64,000 bases of DNA from Sycon ciliatum. Lineage: Eukaryota > Porifera > Calcarea > Leucosolenida > Sycettidae. Below, one piece after another: positions 1 to 11,203 of the stretch. The position numbers were made by a program, and so were the translations under genes. Every line of letters begins with the position of its first letter. The first letter of the stretch is position 1. Where the stretch lies: assembly GCF_964019385.1 (NCBI RefSeq), contig NC_088654.1, forward strand, positions 12,802,200 to 12,866,199. The letters run 5' to 3'. The notes under the pieces were generated by a model. The model was not told the origin of the DNA. It saw only the letters and a program-made list of their open reading frames with translations, and ran no database searches.

Positions 1-61
1 GCTATCCAAGAAGAGCTACAGAAAAAAAACTAAGTATGGGGTATAGGAGAATGTGTAGGTG

Positions 62-247
<186 letters not shown>

Positions 248-320
248 GAAGAGACTGAGATAAAGACAGAAGGATAGGAATTTGAGGAGCAAAATTTCAC
301 AAGAATTTTGGCGTCTGGGC
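248..320 (+). repeat. Dispersed repeat, copy 1 of a pair beside GA arrays
   Basis: The segment reading GAGATAAAGACAGAAGGATA followed by GAATTTGAGGA and CAAGAATTTTGGCG recurs at about 1829-1898. Both copies follow a G-run and sit beside GA arrays, so the array and its flank seem to move or duplicate as one unit. 320-544 contains nothing recognisable. Confidence 0.7.
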
Positions 321-544
321 TTGCACAAAGTTCTGCAATGTTCCTGCACAGTTTCTTTTTCGCAGGAGTTTTGCTCCTAAGAAGCAAGTGGTCTTGATCA
401 AAACAAAGAAATTTATTTGTTGCGAGTAACGGCACCCTGTGATGAGCGCTCTTTGAATACTTCTTTCCATGGCCGTAGACTCATGGACAAACTGGTTGTC
501 CTGTGCCGTAATGTGGCGCATCAAAACCATGTCCATCTGCAAAT

Positions 545-664
545 CAAAAAAAATCTCTTTTTTATTTTATCGTCTCCACCGTTTTTACATTGCATGAATA
601 AAGTACACAAATGTCGGTTCAGCTAGTTGTATTGATTGCGGTTATCAAATTATTGTCTCCTCGC
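545..664 (-). repeat. Dispersed repeat, inverted copy of 18735-18856
   Basis: Read on the minus strand this matches 18735-18856 almost throughout: a GGCGAGGAGACAAtAATTTG-type start, then ATAACCGCAATCA, and a TTTGTGTACTTTATTCATG-like end. The family is unknown. 665-1122 holds no recognised gene; 1005-1095 has AAGTTTCG/TTCGAACG-rich sequence like the interior of the 34701-34981 element. Confidence 0.7.
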
Positions 665-1121
665 CGTGTGTTTCTTTATTTTACTTTGCTTTACTTCGGA
701 AAATCCAAACGGGAATTTCTTTCCAATGACAAGGTAGCGAAGAGGGAAGAAAAAAAGAGAAAAAAATGTGTATGCACTGGAAATGATAGTCAGCTGGAGA
801 TCAACTCTCTGGCTGCTGGAGTGCTATAGCCAGCTGCGAGGAGCTCAGCAGGCAGTAGATCGGTGATGGCTCCGGATATGAAGCAACACGAGTTTCCATA
901 TCCAAAAACTAGCACTAGAAGATCAAGCGAAGGGTAGATCTACCGGATTGCAAAAGAAGACAAAACACTGCACGAGCGAGCTTCACCACCAGTCCACAAT
1001 CAGCGAAACTTCTTCACGTTTTGTTCAACTTTTGCGTTCAAAGCTTCGAACGTTCGGGCAAAGTTTCGCATTTCGTGACATCAAACTAAATTGGCAGGAA
1101 CGAATGGTCTGCAAAATCTCT

Positions 1122-1543
<422 letters not shown>

Positions 1544-1807
1544 TTAAGCTGTGTTCACAACTGGCGCGTGGACGCGGTACGCTTGCGGTTCATGCGTGCC
1601 CAAACCCGCGCTCAAGCTTTCACAAAAACAGCAATCCGAGTCGTATTTAGCACGTGCGACACCTTCGAGTACTAATGTTTTGATCCCACCATGTACGCTG
1701 GTACGCGTTTTTCCATTTCGGCGCGTGGCGCCCCAAAAGCCAACAAAAATACGCACAAACGCGTGGTTTCACGCATACACGTGCCAGTTGCGAACACAGC
1801 TTTATAG
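1544..1807. mobile_element. Foldback/MITE inserted in a GA array
   Basis: Imperfect terminal inverted repeats, TTAAGCTGTGTTCACAACTG at the left and its complement CAGTTGCGAACACAGCTTTA at the right, enclose about 220 bp. Both flanks are GA-rich (1123-1543 and 1807-1945), so the element probably landed in a pre-existing array. No transposase frame is present. Confidence 0.7.
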
Positions 1808-1828
1808 AGAGGGGGGGGGGGGGATAGA

Positions 1829-1892
1829 GAGACGGAGATAAAGACAGAAGGATAGAGAGGAATTTGAGGACCAACATTTCGCAAGAATTTTG

Positions 1893-1945
<53 letters not shown>
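1829..1945 (+). repeat. Dispersed repeat copy 2 plus (GA)n
   Basis: 1829-1898 is the second copy of the repeat at 248-320; 1896-1945 is a pure GA array. 1946-2370 shows no supported gene. Confidence 0.7.
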
Positions 1946-1948
<3 letters not shown>

Positions 1949-2370
1949 AGTTACTTGTCTTTGCTTTAGGTCATGCAACCGACAGTCCTTTTTGCAGTCC
2001 TTTTCGCATGCGACCGCTGAATTGATGATATACCGCATATTGTGCAACTAGACTTGGGAGGGAATTGGACACCAATTGCACACAAAAATTACACTACAAT
2101 GTGTAAATGGTAAGACTTGAGCTCTCGAGGAGCACAAGTCACAGGTAACCGTACAACTTTGAACTTTGTCAGCAACTCCTCTGCAACGCCCTTCCAAGGT
2201 TTGGTGCACGTAACTTGGCATATCACCTACTTCGAACTATCATTTTTAGTTCTGCTAGTGCAGCAGATAGAATCGAGGCTCCGTGACCTTGATATCCCGG
2301 CTGAGCCTGATGCTCTTACCCAAGTGCCCGAATAGCCGATGACTCAGGCTGGCGGGATACAGAACTTCTA

Positions 2371-2500
2371 CAAAAAATTCACGGTTCGCGTCACACTCGG
2401 CTAGAGGCCGACGCATCCGTAGGAACGCCGCCACCGTTCAAGGATCAAGGCGCACATGCAGCTCCTAAAGCGGTGGGAGGTGAGGAGATGACACCCACCA
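2371..2500 (+). repeat. Dispersed repeat shared with 51262-51490
   Basis: Contains CACGGTTCGCGT, then GCATCCGTAGGAACGCC, CAAGGATCAAGGCGCA and GGTGGGAGGTGAG in the same order and spacing as 51370-51485. It is an interspersed non-coding repeat, possibly SINE-like, but no pol III promoter pair is convincing. Confidence 0.7.
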
Positions 2501-2689
2501 AAGTAACTTCTACGTGATTTGCATAATAAATGTACGGTTACGCCGTGCAAAGATTAGCGTGCATCCTTGCACAGCGGGCCGCAGATGAAAAAAATGGAAC
2601 CTGGCCAAAGTGCCCGACTGGAGCCAAGCAGATTGACGTCGAAACAAGCCTGGTTTCTGTAATGCATAGCGATTGTCGTCGTTTTCTCT

Positions 2690-2691
2690 CT

Positions 2692-2736
<45 letters not shown>

Positions 2737-2737
2737 C
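2690..2737. repeat. Compound (TC)n(AC)n microsatellite
   Basis: A TC run passes directly into an AC run. No gene lies between 2500 and the acyltransferase exon at 2965. Confidence 0.95.
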
Positions 2738-2964
2738 TGTATTGTATGCGCATGCTCGTTCGAAATAAAATCAGTCCTTGTCCTGTCCCGCAATGGACTC
2801 CTGCGTGACTGGCAGGCCGAACATAACAGTTGCGAAATGAAGCAAGGTCTCTGGCCCAGCTCCCAGTCTGGACTCGCCTCGGAGTTCACTCGGACACAAG
2901 CAAGACGTATCCAATGACACTATACGTCTGGCAAAAAAACACAGTTTAAAACACAATAGCTTAC

Positions 2965-4180
2965 CGATAGTCGTGACCGGTCGTCTGTGCGGCATCAGAC
3001 CGAATGTGTAGTTGAAGATGCCTCGGCCGTGGAAAAGCGGTGGTGAGAAGCCCATCGTCTTAGTGAAGCGCTTCTGCAACTCTCTCAGCCTGGAGCCGGG
3101 CGGATTGGGAACCTGATTATAGATATCATTCTCGCCGAACGAGAACGTTGGCACCAGAGAGGCTCTGTGCAGACAAGAGGTAGATACACGCACGCACGCA
3201 CCCACACGCACCCCCCCCCCCCACACACACACACAGACATGCACGCAAGCACACGCGCGCGCACACAGACACACACAGGCACACACACACAGACGCATGC
3301 ACACAGGGGTCTCGCAGGTTTCCTAAATGAAAATTCCAGGATTCTCCACGTCAAAGCGCAGATGGGATTCCATGGTGTGATGAAGATGATACCCCCCCCC
3401 CCCCCCCCCCCAAACACACACACATACACACACACATCGAACACACTTTGTGTACGTCCATCGCAAGAGCGTCTAGCTACTTCCGAACACAACCCGGAGG
3501 TGCCAGCCAGAAGCAACCACTTACCCGGACATCATCGCCAGCTTGACGAAACCCCGCCGCGATGCCAGCGTCAGATCGGCACAGCCGGGCCGCGCATCCA
3601 ACGCCTCTGCCGCACCGCCCACGACGATCGCAATGGACGTGCCGTGTTCCAGGCAGTGCAGGCAGCTGTGCTTGGACACGGAGCACAGGCCCTGCGCCAT
3701 GAGCAGGTCGCGCCAGATGGGCATGTCGAACTGGACGTCGAGCGTCATCAGGCGCACATCCACGCCCGGGAACAGGCGGTCGAAGCCGGTCACGTCCGTG
3801 GTGAAGTTGCACACAGCGCCCGCGCTGCCCACGCCGTGCGGATGGCAGCCGAACACGTACGGCACGCTGGCATCAAGGCCATTGTCGTTGTCGCTGCGCA
3901 GCGCGATCGGGAAGTAGTCGCGGAAGTAGCGCCACACGGCCAGCCGGCGCATGAAGCGGAACGGACGGCCGCCGTTGAACGGAGTTTGTTTGTCCCAGTG
4001 GAACACCCAGAACAGGTAGAGGATCACGAACGGCGTGAAGAACGGATTCAGCGCGAACAGCACTAGGGCGAACCACGAGGACACGTGGCCGACCAGAAAC
4101 AGCAGGATGAACAGTAGGACGCTCGCCGTCTGCAGGCGCCTAGACAGCGGGATGGAGATGGGCGCGAACTTGATCGCCAT
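2965..4180 (-). CDS. MGAT/DGAT2-family acyltransferase, 3' end missing
   Basis: An acyl-CoA:mono/diacylglycerol acyltransferase; the family makes di- and triacylglycerol on the ER membrane. Exon 1 (4180-3525, start ATG at 4180) encodes an N-terminal hydrophobic hairpin (about residues 20-60), the YFP motif (89-91) and the family signature HPHG (113-116). Exon 2 (3164-2965) encodes [18 protein letters not shown] and RRPVTTI. The phase-2 junction (TCCGG|gtaagt ... cacag|AGCC) restores the conserved Gly-Ala before LVP. Exon 2 ends in a phase-1 donor (ATCG|gtaagc), and the last exon, expected to begin V-G-x-P-I, was not found, so the gene either runs off the left edge or has lost it. The sequence resembles MGAT2 ([12 protein letters not shown]) slightly more than DGAT2, but the substrate cannot be decided. 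The spacing of the start and the MAIKFAP/RRLQT N-terminus fit the family. Confidence 0.9.
3185..3445. repeat. (CA)n and poly-C tracts within the acyltransferase intron
   Basis: Two blocks (about 3190-3300 and 3390-3440) of CA repeats with C runs, lying in the short intron between the two acyltransferase exons. Confidence 0.93.
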
Positions 4181-4575
4181 GGTGGCCTGTCCAACCTCTC
4201 TGCCTCTCTACCCAGCTTTTGGTCGGAATTTTAAGGAAGCTTGCGGTGACAATGTCCACGACGTACAACACAGCACCAGTCCCAGACTGTAATTGGTTCG
4301 CAAATAATTGTAAATAAATTTAGGGTAGAGACTCGAGCTTCAACAACTCGCAGACTGATCGCTCGCCGCTGGAACTAATCCAAACAACTGAAGATCGGGA
4401 CTGCTGAGAGTTTCCTATGAACTACTAAAAGTGCTATTGTGCAACATGTCTAGTATCAATAGTATCAATGACTTCTGCTGATCTGGAATCTTTGGAAGCA
4501 GTTTTTGAAGAAGTCTGCACATTCGAAAGGTTATGCTTCCAAAGGTCACACATCGAAGCGCTGCACGCATATCAT

Positions 4576-4612
4576 CAAGAGTACATAACCCCCCGGGGGT
4601 TATGTACTCTTG
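4576..4612. mobile_element. Minimal palindromic MITE remnant (7-bp-TSD family)
   Basis: A 37-bp near-perfect palindrome formed only by the two ends CAAGAGTACATAACCCCCC and GGGGGTTATGTACTCTTG. It is flanked by a 7-bp direct repeat ATATCAT at 4569-4575 and 4613-4619. The ends match the elements at 6614-6818 and 32328-32648, so this is an internally deleted copy. Confidence 0.9.
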
Positions 4613-4631
4613 ATATCATGCATCGCGTATG

Positions 4632-4752
4632 CATGCATGCACGATTCAAAAAGCTGCCCGTGCGCGCATGCATGCACGATTCAAAAAGCTGCACGTGCAC
4701 AAAAAAAAGAAACAGGGAGTAGTAAAAATACAGCGTATTTTACTACTCCCTG
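4632..4752. repeat. 33-bp tandem duplication and a separate hairpin
   Basis: GCATGCATGCACGATTCAAA and following bases occur twice in tandem (about 4632-4699). At 4713-4752, CAGGGAGTAGT...ACTACTCCCTG forms a near-perfect 18-bp-arm hairpin with a 4-nt loop. Origin unknown. Confidence 0.75.
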
Positions 4753-4941
4753 GTCAGAACTGGACTGTTGACGGGGGTTTCCCCAGAGGCAGAGGTAGAC
4801 CATGTACCACCACTACACTCTACAGCCAGGCACCAGTGCAGTGCAAGTCTGCAGTCAAAAACAACCAAGGCACGAACACAATAAATTTTAAATAATCAAA
4901 TCCTGGGCCTACGTACAACCCATTTTCTTCTTTCTCGGCAG

Positions 4942-5045
4942 CGATGTCGAGCAACAAGATGAGCGTGAAGCCAACAGATGCCCTCCTTCACTCTTCGCCT
5001 CACCCAACAAAGGCATCCAAGCCAACCGTCGGAAGTCACTGCTAA
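4942..5045 (+). other. Possible 5' exon or short ORF upstream of decarboxylase A
   Basis: After a good splice acceptor (TTTCTTCTTTCTCGGCAG) comes an ATG at 4944 and a 33-codon frame ending at 5045. It resembles no known protein. It could be a leader exon of the decarboxylase at 5143 or part of an unseen upstream gene. 4190-4568 holds a further unassigned frame (from 4468, containing ESLEAVFEEVCTFER) cut by the MITE at 4576. Confidence 0.2.
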
Positions 5046-5142
5046 GCCAAGTTTTGACCAGAAATTAACGTGTTTTTATAATAAAACATTGATTACTCGG
5101 ATTTAGCAGCTAGGAGAATCACTCGACGAGAGAGAATTTCCA

Positions 5143-8100
5143 ATGGATGAGCTGCGAATATCTGCTGAGGACTTTGAGCGCTTGATTGCAGAGGTGACGC
5201 CATGGCTTGCAGAGTGCGTGCGCCGCAGTGACACTGGCCCGACGAGCTTCATGGACTCTCTGGATGGCGAGGTGCAGGAACGCGACCGCGGCAGGACATT
5301 AGCAAGCAAGTAAGAATATTCTCTTTTTTAGACGAATCTTTATTTCAGGATATCCCAAAGGTCATAGCCTATTCCGGAGATAGGCAGTGCGGCTGTGTCC
5401 GATAGATAGCTGGATAGTTGTTCATGGATTTTACCATCATTATCCAGGGTCGTCGACAGACACGCTGCAGTCCCTACGGTGTTGGCGCGCGCGGTATGTC
5501 CGTCCCACTCGTTGTCATGGGTGCCCTGTGAATCAATAAAATGCTCTGATTTGGGCTCTAGTTTTCTAAATTTCTCACAGGAGCCCTGCCCACCCCACGA
5601 GTAAATTGCACGTCAGGTAGCTGACCGTACCACCCCAAAATACCTTCCTACATCCCTGTAATATCAAATGGGCTACACACACTTGTTCAGGGGAGTCGGA
5701 AGGTATTTTAGTGTGGTACGGTCATCCATCTGAAGTACAATTTACTCGTGGCGGAGGGGTTGCTGAGCGAACATTTTCTGGAAATTTACAGCCCAGATCA
5801 GTGCATTTATTGATTCAGGGCGTACCTGGGACAAAGAGTGGTACGGTCAATACGGAGGATTAGCAAGACGAAGTTCGCGTTCGCAAACAGTTTTCAGTTC
5901 GCGAACTGGATGGCGAACTTTCGCATTTTTCGTTCGGAAAAGTAGCCGCAACACGAATCGCGGATTCGTGTCAGAGCAGTCATAAATTTACCACGCTGTA
6001 CTGTCTGTACACAATGTACGTCGTGTCAACGTCATGCATGTGCGAATTCTGTTTGCTAATCCTTCTCATAACGCGAATTCCGTACCTGAGTTCGACTTTC
6101 CTTGGAGAGCGAACGCGAATTTCGTCTCGCTAATCCTTCGTAATACCGTAGTGACCGTACCGTGTTTGACACCCCTATTGTTAGTACTGTGTGTTGCAAC
6201 TTGCAGCAGTGCTGACAAATAAGTGGAAAACTATGTTCAAATAACACACAGAATTTGGACGCGGTACCACAAAGTTGATGGGCGCTAAGTTAAGTCCGGC
6301 TGATCGCTAAGGATCCCCCCCCCCCCCCCCACGTCACACGCACACTTAACCCCTGACAGGCAACTGATTTCTTGTCCACTGTAAGGGCTTTGACGTAAGC
6401 AAAACTGCGTCGGGAGAGCTTACAGTAAAACCTGTAACTAACGACCACCCCTCGGGGCCAGATAAAGAGGTCTTTAGTGGCAGGTGGTCCGTATTTAGAG
6501 GTTTGCACCGCACAACCATACATGAATGTGAGACCGTCCGTGCCTGGCGAAGTGGTCTGTGGTAGCAGGCTGGTCGCTAGCCGGTCACGGTGGTCTTTAG
6601 TCACAGGTTTTACCAAGAGTCCATAACCCCCAGAGTGTGCAACACGCGATTGGGTCTTGTCACGACTCGTTTTCAACATTACGTCATTTTCATGCACATT
6701 TTCATGTAGCGAATGTCGCGGCCTGCACGCGCAGCTACATGAAAATGACGTAATGTTGAAAACGAGTTGTGACAGACATTTATGTGGCGTTGCACACTCT
6801 GGGGGTTATGGACTCTTGGTTTTACTGTATAACATGTTTGTAAATATGCTAGCATTGCCAGGCTGTGCTTAACCATACACTGAGTCTTCACAACATTCTC
6901 CAAGCAGTCTCAGTGCCGTACACCAATCACTGAAAAAGGAGTAAAATAAAATCATCTGAATTGAAGAAAAAGAAAAAGAAAAGGGGTTTTGTCAACTGAC
7001 AACTGCACTATTCCGTTGCTATTCACACCCGGCGCATGCGCTGAATTGACCGAATGTGAATTGACCGCTTGGAGACGGTACTGTGAAGATGCACGGATAT
7101 AACGGACGGCAGGGTTCTAGCCAGGTCAAGATACCGTATTTTTCCCATTGAACATACACGCCTCCAATACTAGTACGTCTCCAATTGTCACAGTAGTATA
7201 TGTTGAGTGTGGATCAAAATATAAATGGACACGTCTCTACCAATAGTACATGCCGGAATGATGTGATGGGCACTACTGGGGTAGAGATACCAGGGTGCAC
7301 CTTACTTCGTTTTTCTTACCCATTTTTCGTCTTTGTGTCTTTGTACACTGGATTTACCATGGTTTGATGCATTTACAGCCTTACAGTATCATCATCATGA
7401 GTTGTTTGCCACCCGACCCAGGCAATCAATCTTTCGAGAAACAGTAAAAGTACACCGGTCTCCAATACTAGTACAGTCTCCTATAGCAGTACAGGTCTGA
7501 CCACCTTTTGAAAAAATGAAAGTAACTGTGTGTGTGTTACTGTACATATTTTGGGGATAATACGGTAGTAGAGGGGTGGGACGGAAAACATTGTTTACCG
7601 GTATGTGGACCGATTTTTTCTTCCTGCCTTTTATTTCCTTTCCTCCTTTGCAATTATTGTCTGCATGCTTTCCTTCCATATCCGCCGTCCAAGAAAAAGG
7701 TTGACTTTGAAAAAAACAAAAAAGTTTATACAGTGGAGATCGGATATACACGACCTTGAATATAACGACAAATTGAGTTTAGCGACACAATTCTGTTGCC
7801 CAAGTCGTTTAGTAAGTCCTTTGCGAAGATCGGGTTTAGTGACAGATCGAATAGTGACATTTTGTTCTCTCCCCAAGGAGTGTCGTTTTATCCAATCTCC
7901 ACTGTATATGGAAAAAAGAAGAAAAAAAAAAAGAGGGGTGGGCAGGGGATACAGTTACTCCGTGACCCAGTTTTCCATTTGCCAAAACTGTCTTGCCATT
8001 GAGTTCTTCGCATGCAAGTTATAACCTGAACGGTATCAGCGCGGTCATCAGTTGGCTATAGTTCTTTATGAGTTTTTTTGGAAGGCTTCGAGCAAGTGCG

Positions 8101-10218
8101 GCTTGGAGTCACAGTTTGTAGCAGAGTTATCTTGCTATAGCCATGAGCTGGTCCTTTGTGTGGTTTGGGTGTGTGCTGAGGCAGACACACGCCTCTACAG
8201 AACATGAACCGACTACAGTCCATTCAGAAAAAGATGATATCCTAGCTTTTGGCCATAAATGGGTCAAATTTTGAGTTTTTGTCACTTTTTTTGGCAATCC
8301 CCCATGGAATGCTCTTCCAATTGTGTTTTTGAAGTCTATTTCTCCAAAGAGCAAGCCATAACAAGAATAGGATTTCGGCCAGGTTTTGCCCCCAAAGCAC
8401 TGAATTGGGGAAAAGCCATGGAAATTCAACCCGCGCACTCCACTTGCAGAACAGTACATTTGCGGTTCAAACCCCAGTTGAGGTATCTTTTTTGGACCCT
8501 TTTTCAATTTTCGAATCTCGCGGCACTGACAAAATCACCAAACTCTCCAGAGCCAGCGCTCATCCTTTTCTGAATGGACTGTAGTGGGGTAATTGCGACT
8601 ACATTTTCGTTGAATGGCGTGAAGAAACAGAGAAATCAACAAATGAGTAGAGGAGCACCACATTTTCACAAAGGGGGGGGGGGTCAATCAGAGTAGGGTG
8701 GCGCTGCCCCGCACTCCTTTGGCTAGAACCCTGGGATGGCTACAGTTGAGTCTGCGTGTACTGAGAAACTGAGAAATGTGCCTCTGCTTATCCCATTGTC
8801 ACTGACTCTGTAGGCTGCGCGAGGAACACGCACCGGAGACCGGGCAGCGGCTGGACTCCCTTATGGACACGCTGTGCAACGTGGCGGCGAGAACTGGTCG
8901 CAACGGCGGCAGCGCCGCCTTCTGTGCGTACGTGCCGACGGGCGGACTACTGCAGACGGCCGTGGCCGACCTGATCGCCGCCGCGCTGAACCGCTCCACG
9001 CCGCTGTTCATCTCTAACCCGGGCCTGGTGCAGCTGGAGTTCAACGCGCTGTCCTGGATGGCGCAGCTTGTGGGCTACGATCCGGACGTGGCGTTCGGCT
9101 CGTTCTCCTCCGGCGGCTCAATGGCCAACTTCATTGGCGTTCTCGTGGCACGGCGCAAGCACCTGCCGGAGGAGAATATAGCCACGGGCGCTGTCATGGC
9201 GACGAGTCAAACGCACAGCTGCATCGGCAAGGGCCTGATCATGGCCGGCTTACCTCGGTCATCACTCTGTCTCGTCGAGTGTGATGAAAAGCTCAGGATG
9301 TGTCCGGCAGCGTTGGAAAAGTGTATCGTGGCGCAGAGAAATGGCGGGCGTGTGCCGTTCCTGGTTGTGGCCAGTGCGGGCACGACGAGTACAGGAGCTG
9401 TCGATGATCTGCGAGCGCTGGCCAGCGTGTGCAAGCGTCATGGCGTGTGGCTTCATGTCGACGGTGTGTACGGTGCAGCGTTTAACCTGACGCAACGCGG
9501 TCGTGAGCAACTGGATGGCCTGGAAGAGGCCGACTCCATTGCCATAGACCTTCACAAGTCGTTCTTTCTGCCGCAGGCCACAGGACTGCTGATGGTCAAA
9601 GAGAGAGTCTACCTGAAGCAGGCATTCGCGCTCGATCATCAGCCGGCCTTCCTACCGGACGTAGACCAGGACGACCGGAACTTCCTGGACCACTCGCCGG
9701 ACCTGACGCGTCCGTGCTACGGCCTGCGTCTCTGGTTTCCGCTACAGCTGTGCGGCCTGGGCAGGTGGCGCGCGGCACTCGACGACCGGCTGGACTGGAC
9801 GGGCGAGTTTGCGGACGGTCTGCGGGCCATGGCCAGGATTGGCATCGAGCTGACGACCGAGCCCAGCCTTACAATTTTAACGTTTCGCTACGCACCCACA
9901 CATGAGGACGATAGCTCATCAGTCATGGCTGGCAATGTCAGTGCAGGTCAAGTTTCATCGGGCGTGTGCCGTTCGCAGCGGCTCCGCGACGCGAATCAGA
10001 AACTCCTCCGCTTCATCAACGGCCGTGATCACATTTTCTTGTCGAGCACGATCCTGCCCGGTGGTGAGGTGTTTGTCCTTCGCGCGTGCATTCTTCACGT
10101 CCGTCTCACGCGACAGCGGCTACTCGACGGACTGCAGGACATTCGCGATGGCGTTGCTGAGATACGTGCTTCAGCATCGGCTGCTGAGCTCACGGAGTCT
10201 ACCCAGGTGATTGAATGA
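5143..10218 (+). CDS. Group II PLP-dependent decarboxylase, copy A
   Basis: Predicted 523 residues in two exons: 5143-5309 and 8814-10218, joined in phase 2 (AGCAA|gtaaga ... tctgtag|GCTGCGC, giving Lys56). Fold-type I decarboxylase signs: the PLP-stacking His190 in SQTHSCIGKG, Asp272 in HVDGVYG for the pyridine nitrogen, and Lys304 in DLHKSFFLP for the Schiff base. FSSGGSMAN (about residue 153) matches the phosphate-binding loop. The family decarboxylates amino acids in the cytosol; the substrate is not deducible, since the Gly after Asp272 and the FFLPQATG loop differ from the usual aromatic and glutamate enzymes. ATG at 5143 is chosen because all three paralogues share MDEL at the same distance from the splice site. 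The 3.5-kb intron is packed with MITEs. An AATAAA lies at 10383-10388. Copies B and C follow. Confidence 0.92.
5493..5861. mobile_element. Foldback element in the decarboxylase A intron
   Basis: Arms of about 165 bp, partly diverged: the left contains GTGAATCAATAAA and CACGAGTAAATTG, the right the complements CAATTTACTCGTGG and TTTATTGATTC. Ends are GGTATGTCCGTCCCACTC-like and the complement of CCGTACCACTC. No coding content. Confidence 0.75.
5850..6160. mobile_element. Second foldback, overlapping the end of the first
   Basis: GGTACGGTCAATACGG followed by GGATTAGCAAGACGAA and TTCGCGTTCGC is inverted at 6108-6160 (GCGAACGCGAA, TTCGTCTCGCTAATCC, GTGACCGTACC). It shares the GGTACGGTC end with the neighbouring element, so the two probably belong to one family. 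Confidence 0.65.
6423..6827. mobile_element. Tc1/mariner/pogo-type MITE, host of a nested insertion
   Basis: Ends CAGTAAAACCTGTAACTAAC and the complement of TTTAGTCACAGGTTTTACTG, flanked by TA on both sides (6421-6422, 6828-6829). The right TIR is interrupted at 6614-6818 by a second MITE. It lies in the decarboxylase A intron. TA duplication and CAGT ends are typical of Tc1/mariner/pogo derivatives. Confidence 0.85.
6614..6818. mobile_element. MITE with a 7-bp TSD, nested in another MITE
   Basis: Ends CAAGAGTCCATAACCCCCAG and complement, with inner palindromic sequence (CATGAAAATGACGTAATG and its complement). The target duplication GTTTTAC occurs at 6607-6613 and 6819-6825. The host TIR shows the uninterrupted site has GTTTTAC once, which verifies the 7-bp duplication. 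Confidence 0.93.
7731..7904. mobile_element. Pogo/Tigger-like MITE
   Basis: 174 bp with ends CAGTGGAGATCGGATATAC and complement GATAAAACGACACTCC-side, flanked by TA (7729-7730, 7905-7906). Internal ATAACGACA-like motifs are typical of pogo/Tigger derivatives. It lies in the decarboxylase A intron; 6828-7730 otherwise shows no feature. Confidence 0.85.
8216..8581. mobile_element. Tc1/mariner-type MITE
   Basis: 366 bp with 22-bp ends CAGTCCATTCAGAAAAAGAT and CTTTTCTGAATGGACTG, flanked by TA (8214-8215, 8582-8583). No transposase. It lies in the decarboxylase A intron. Confidence 0.87.
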
Positions 10219-10382
10219 ATGAATGATTCATTATTTATTGATTGATTGGTGGATTGCACTGTGATATTCAAATTCACCCAAACTCCCAAATGAACAGTAA
10301 TGCTCGGTGTTGTAGCAAACGGCAACAGGATGTACCCCATCCGGTCCAGTATGGTTCTACGAACATCACCGGAGTTCAGCAA

Positions 10383-10388
10383 AATAAA
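10383..10388 (+). terminator. Poly(A) signal of decarboxylase A
   Basis: AATAAA 165 bases downstream of the stop codon, in the expected position for 3'-end processing. Confidence 0.6.
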
Positions 10389-10518
10389 TTGTAAGTGAGA
10401 GTGCTATCTGTTTTAGAGCATGGATTGGATTATCCCATGCGTCTGAAGCTTGCACTGTTGTTTCTCCCCTCCTTGCCTCGCTTTCCCTTGTGTCCAGATC
10501 ACCTGTTTTGGACCACCA

Positions 10519-10563
10519 GTTGCCTGATGACGAAGCCGATAACGCGAAACTAAGAGTTGCAAC
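10519..10563 (+). ncRNA. Hammerhead ribozyme, type I, weak stem II
   Basis: Stem I GTTGC (10519-10523) pairs with GCAAC (10559-10563). Core CTGATGA is at 10524-10530 and GAA at 10546-10548. Stem III is ACT/AGT (10549-10551, 10555-10557) with A15.1-U16.1 intact. H17 is T10558, the predicted cleavage point. Stem II (10531-10545) pairs only weakly. Short-stem-III type I hammerheads are known from Penelope-like elements and retrozymes. Confidence 0.75.
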
Positions 10564-10987
10564 ATAGCTTCTTTTTTTCTCTGCAGTACTGTATTTTAGA
10601 TCCTAACTATGCCTATGCGGGGAAGTGAGGTTGTTTGTTATATTTTCCTTGTTGACCGAGTCTTCACTCTTCTTCATGCAACTGGAGAAATTAATGTGTC
10701 GATACTGCTTCTCGATTTTCTCCTTTCCTTTTTCAAATTATTTATGCATCTCTGCCCGCGGGACCGGGCAAGAAGCTCTTGCTTATGTTCAGACATTTGA
10801 ATGAACGAATAGAAGAATTTAGAAGTTGCGACTTCGGCGATATTAGTTATGAAGTTGGTTGTTCCAACGAGGTACACACACTGCCTGCCAAACTTGACAC
10901 TTGACTGACTCACGACGGCCATCCGGAGCACACGAGGAGCACGTCGCCACTTCCACTCGGCAAACCTGCAAGAAAGCACTACTCCGT

Positions 10988-11032
10988 GCTCAATTATAGT
11001 GTTACGGGGAATTCACCCATCATCAGTTGAGC
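10988..11032 (-). ncRNA. Decayed hammerhead ribozyme
   Basis: On the minus strand stem I GCTCAA/TTGAGC is perfect, CTGATGA (11026-11020) is intact and stem II is GGG/CCC, but the GAA core reads GTA and stem III has lost pairing. It is probably inactive. It lies 170 bp from the next hammerhead on the same strand. Confidence 0.55.
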
Positions 11033-11203
11033 TTGAGTAGGCCCAAGTAGTGCCGGATGGCAGCCGTGAGTCAGTCAAGTGTCAAGTTCGGCCGGAACCG
11101 TATGTTCCTCTTCGGAACTACATAACTGGATACAAGAAGGTTCTCTGTGATGGGAGTCTGCACTTCTCAATACGTAATACTATGTAATTGCTTGATCCAA
11201 TGC

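Noticed and set aside
2771-2964. Continuation of acyltransferase exon 2 ending in FGLPVTQE
   Set aside because: FGLP recalls the C-terminus of DGAT2, but the stretch follows a good splice donor, lacks the expected V-G-x-P-I block and has no other similarity. Treated as intron.
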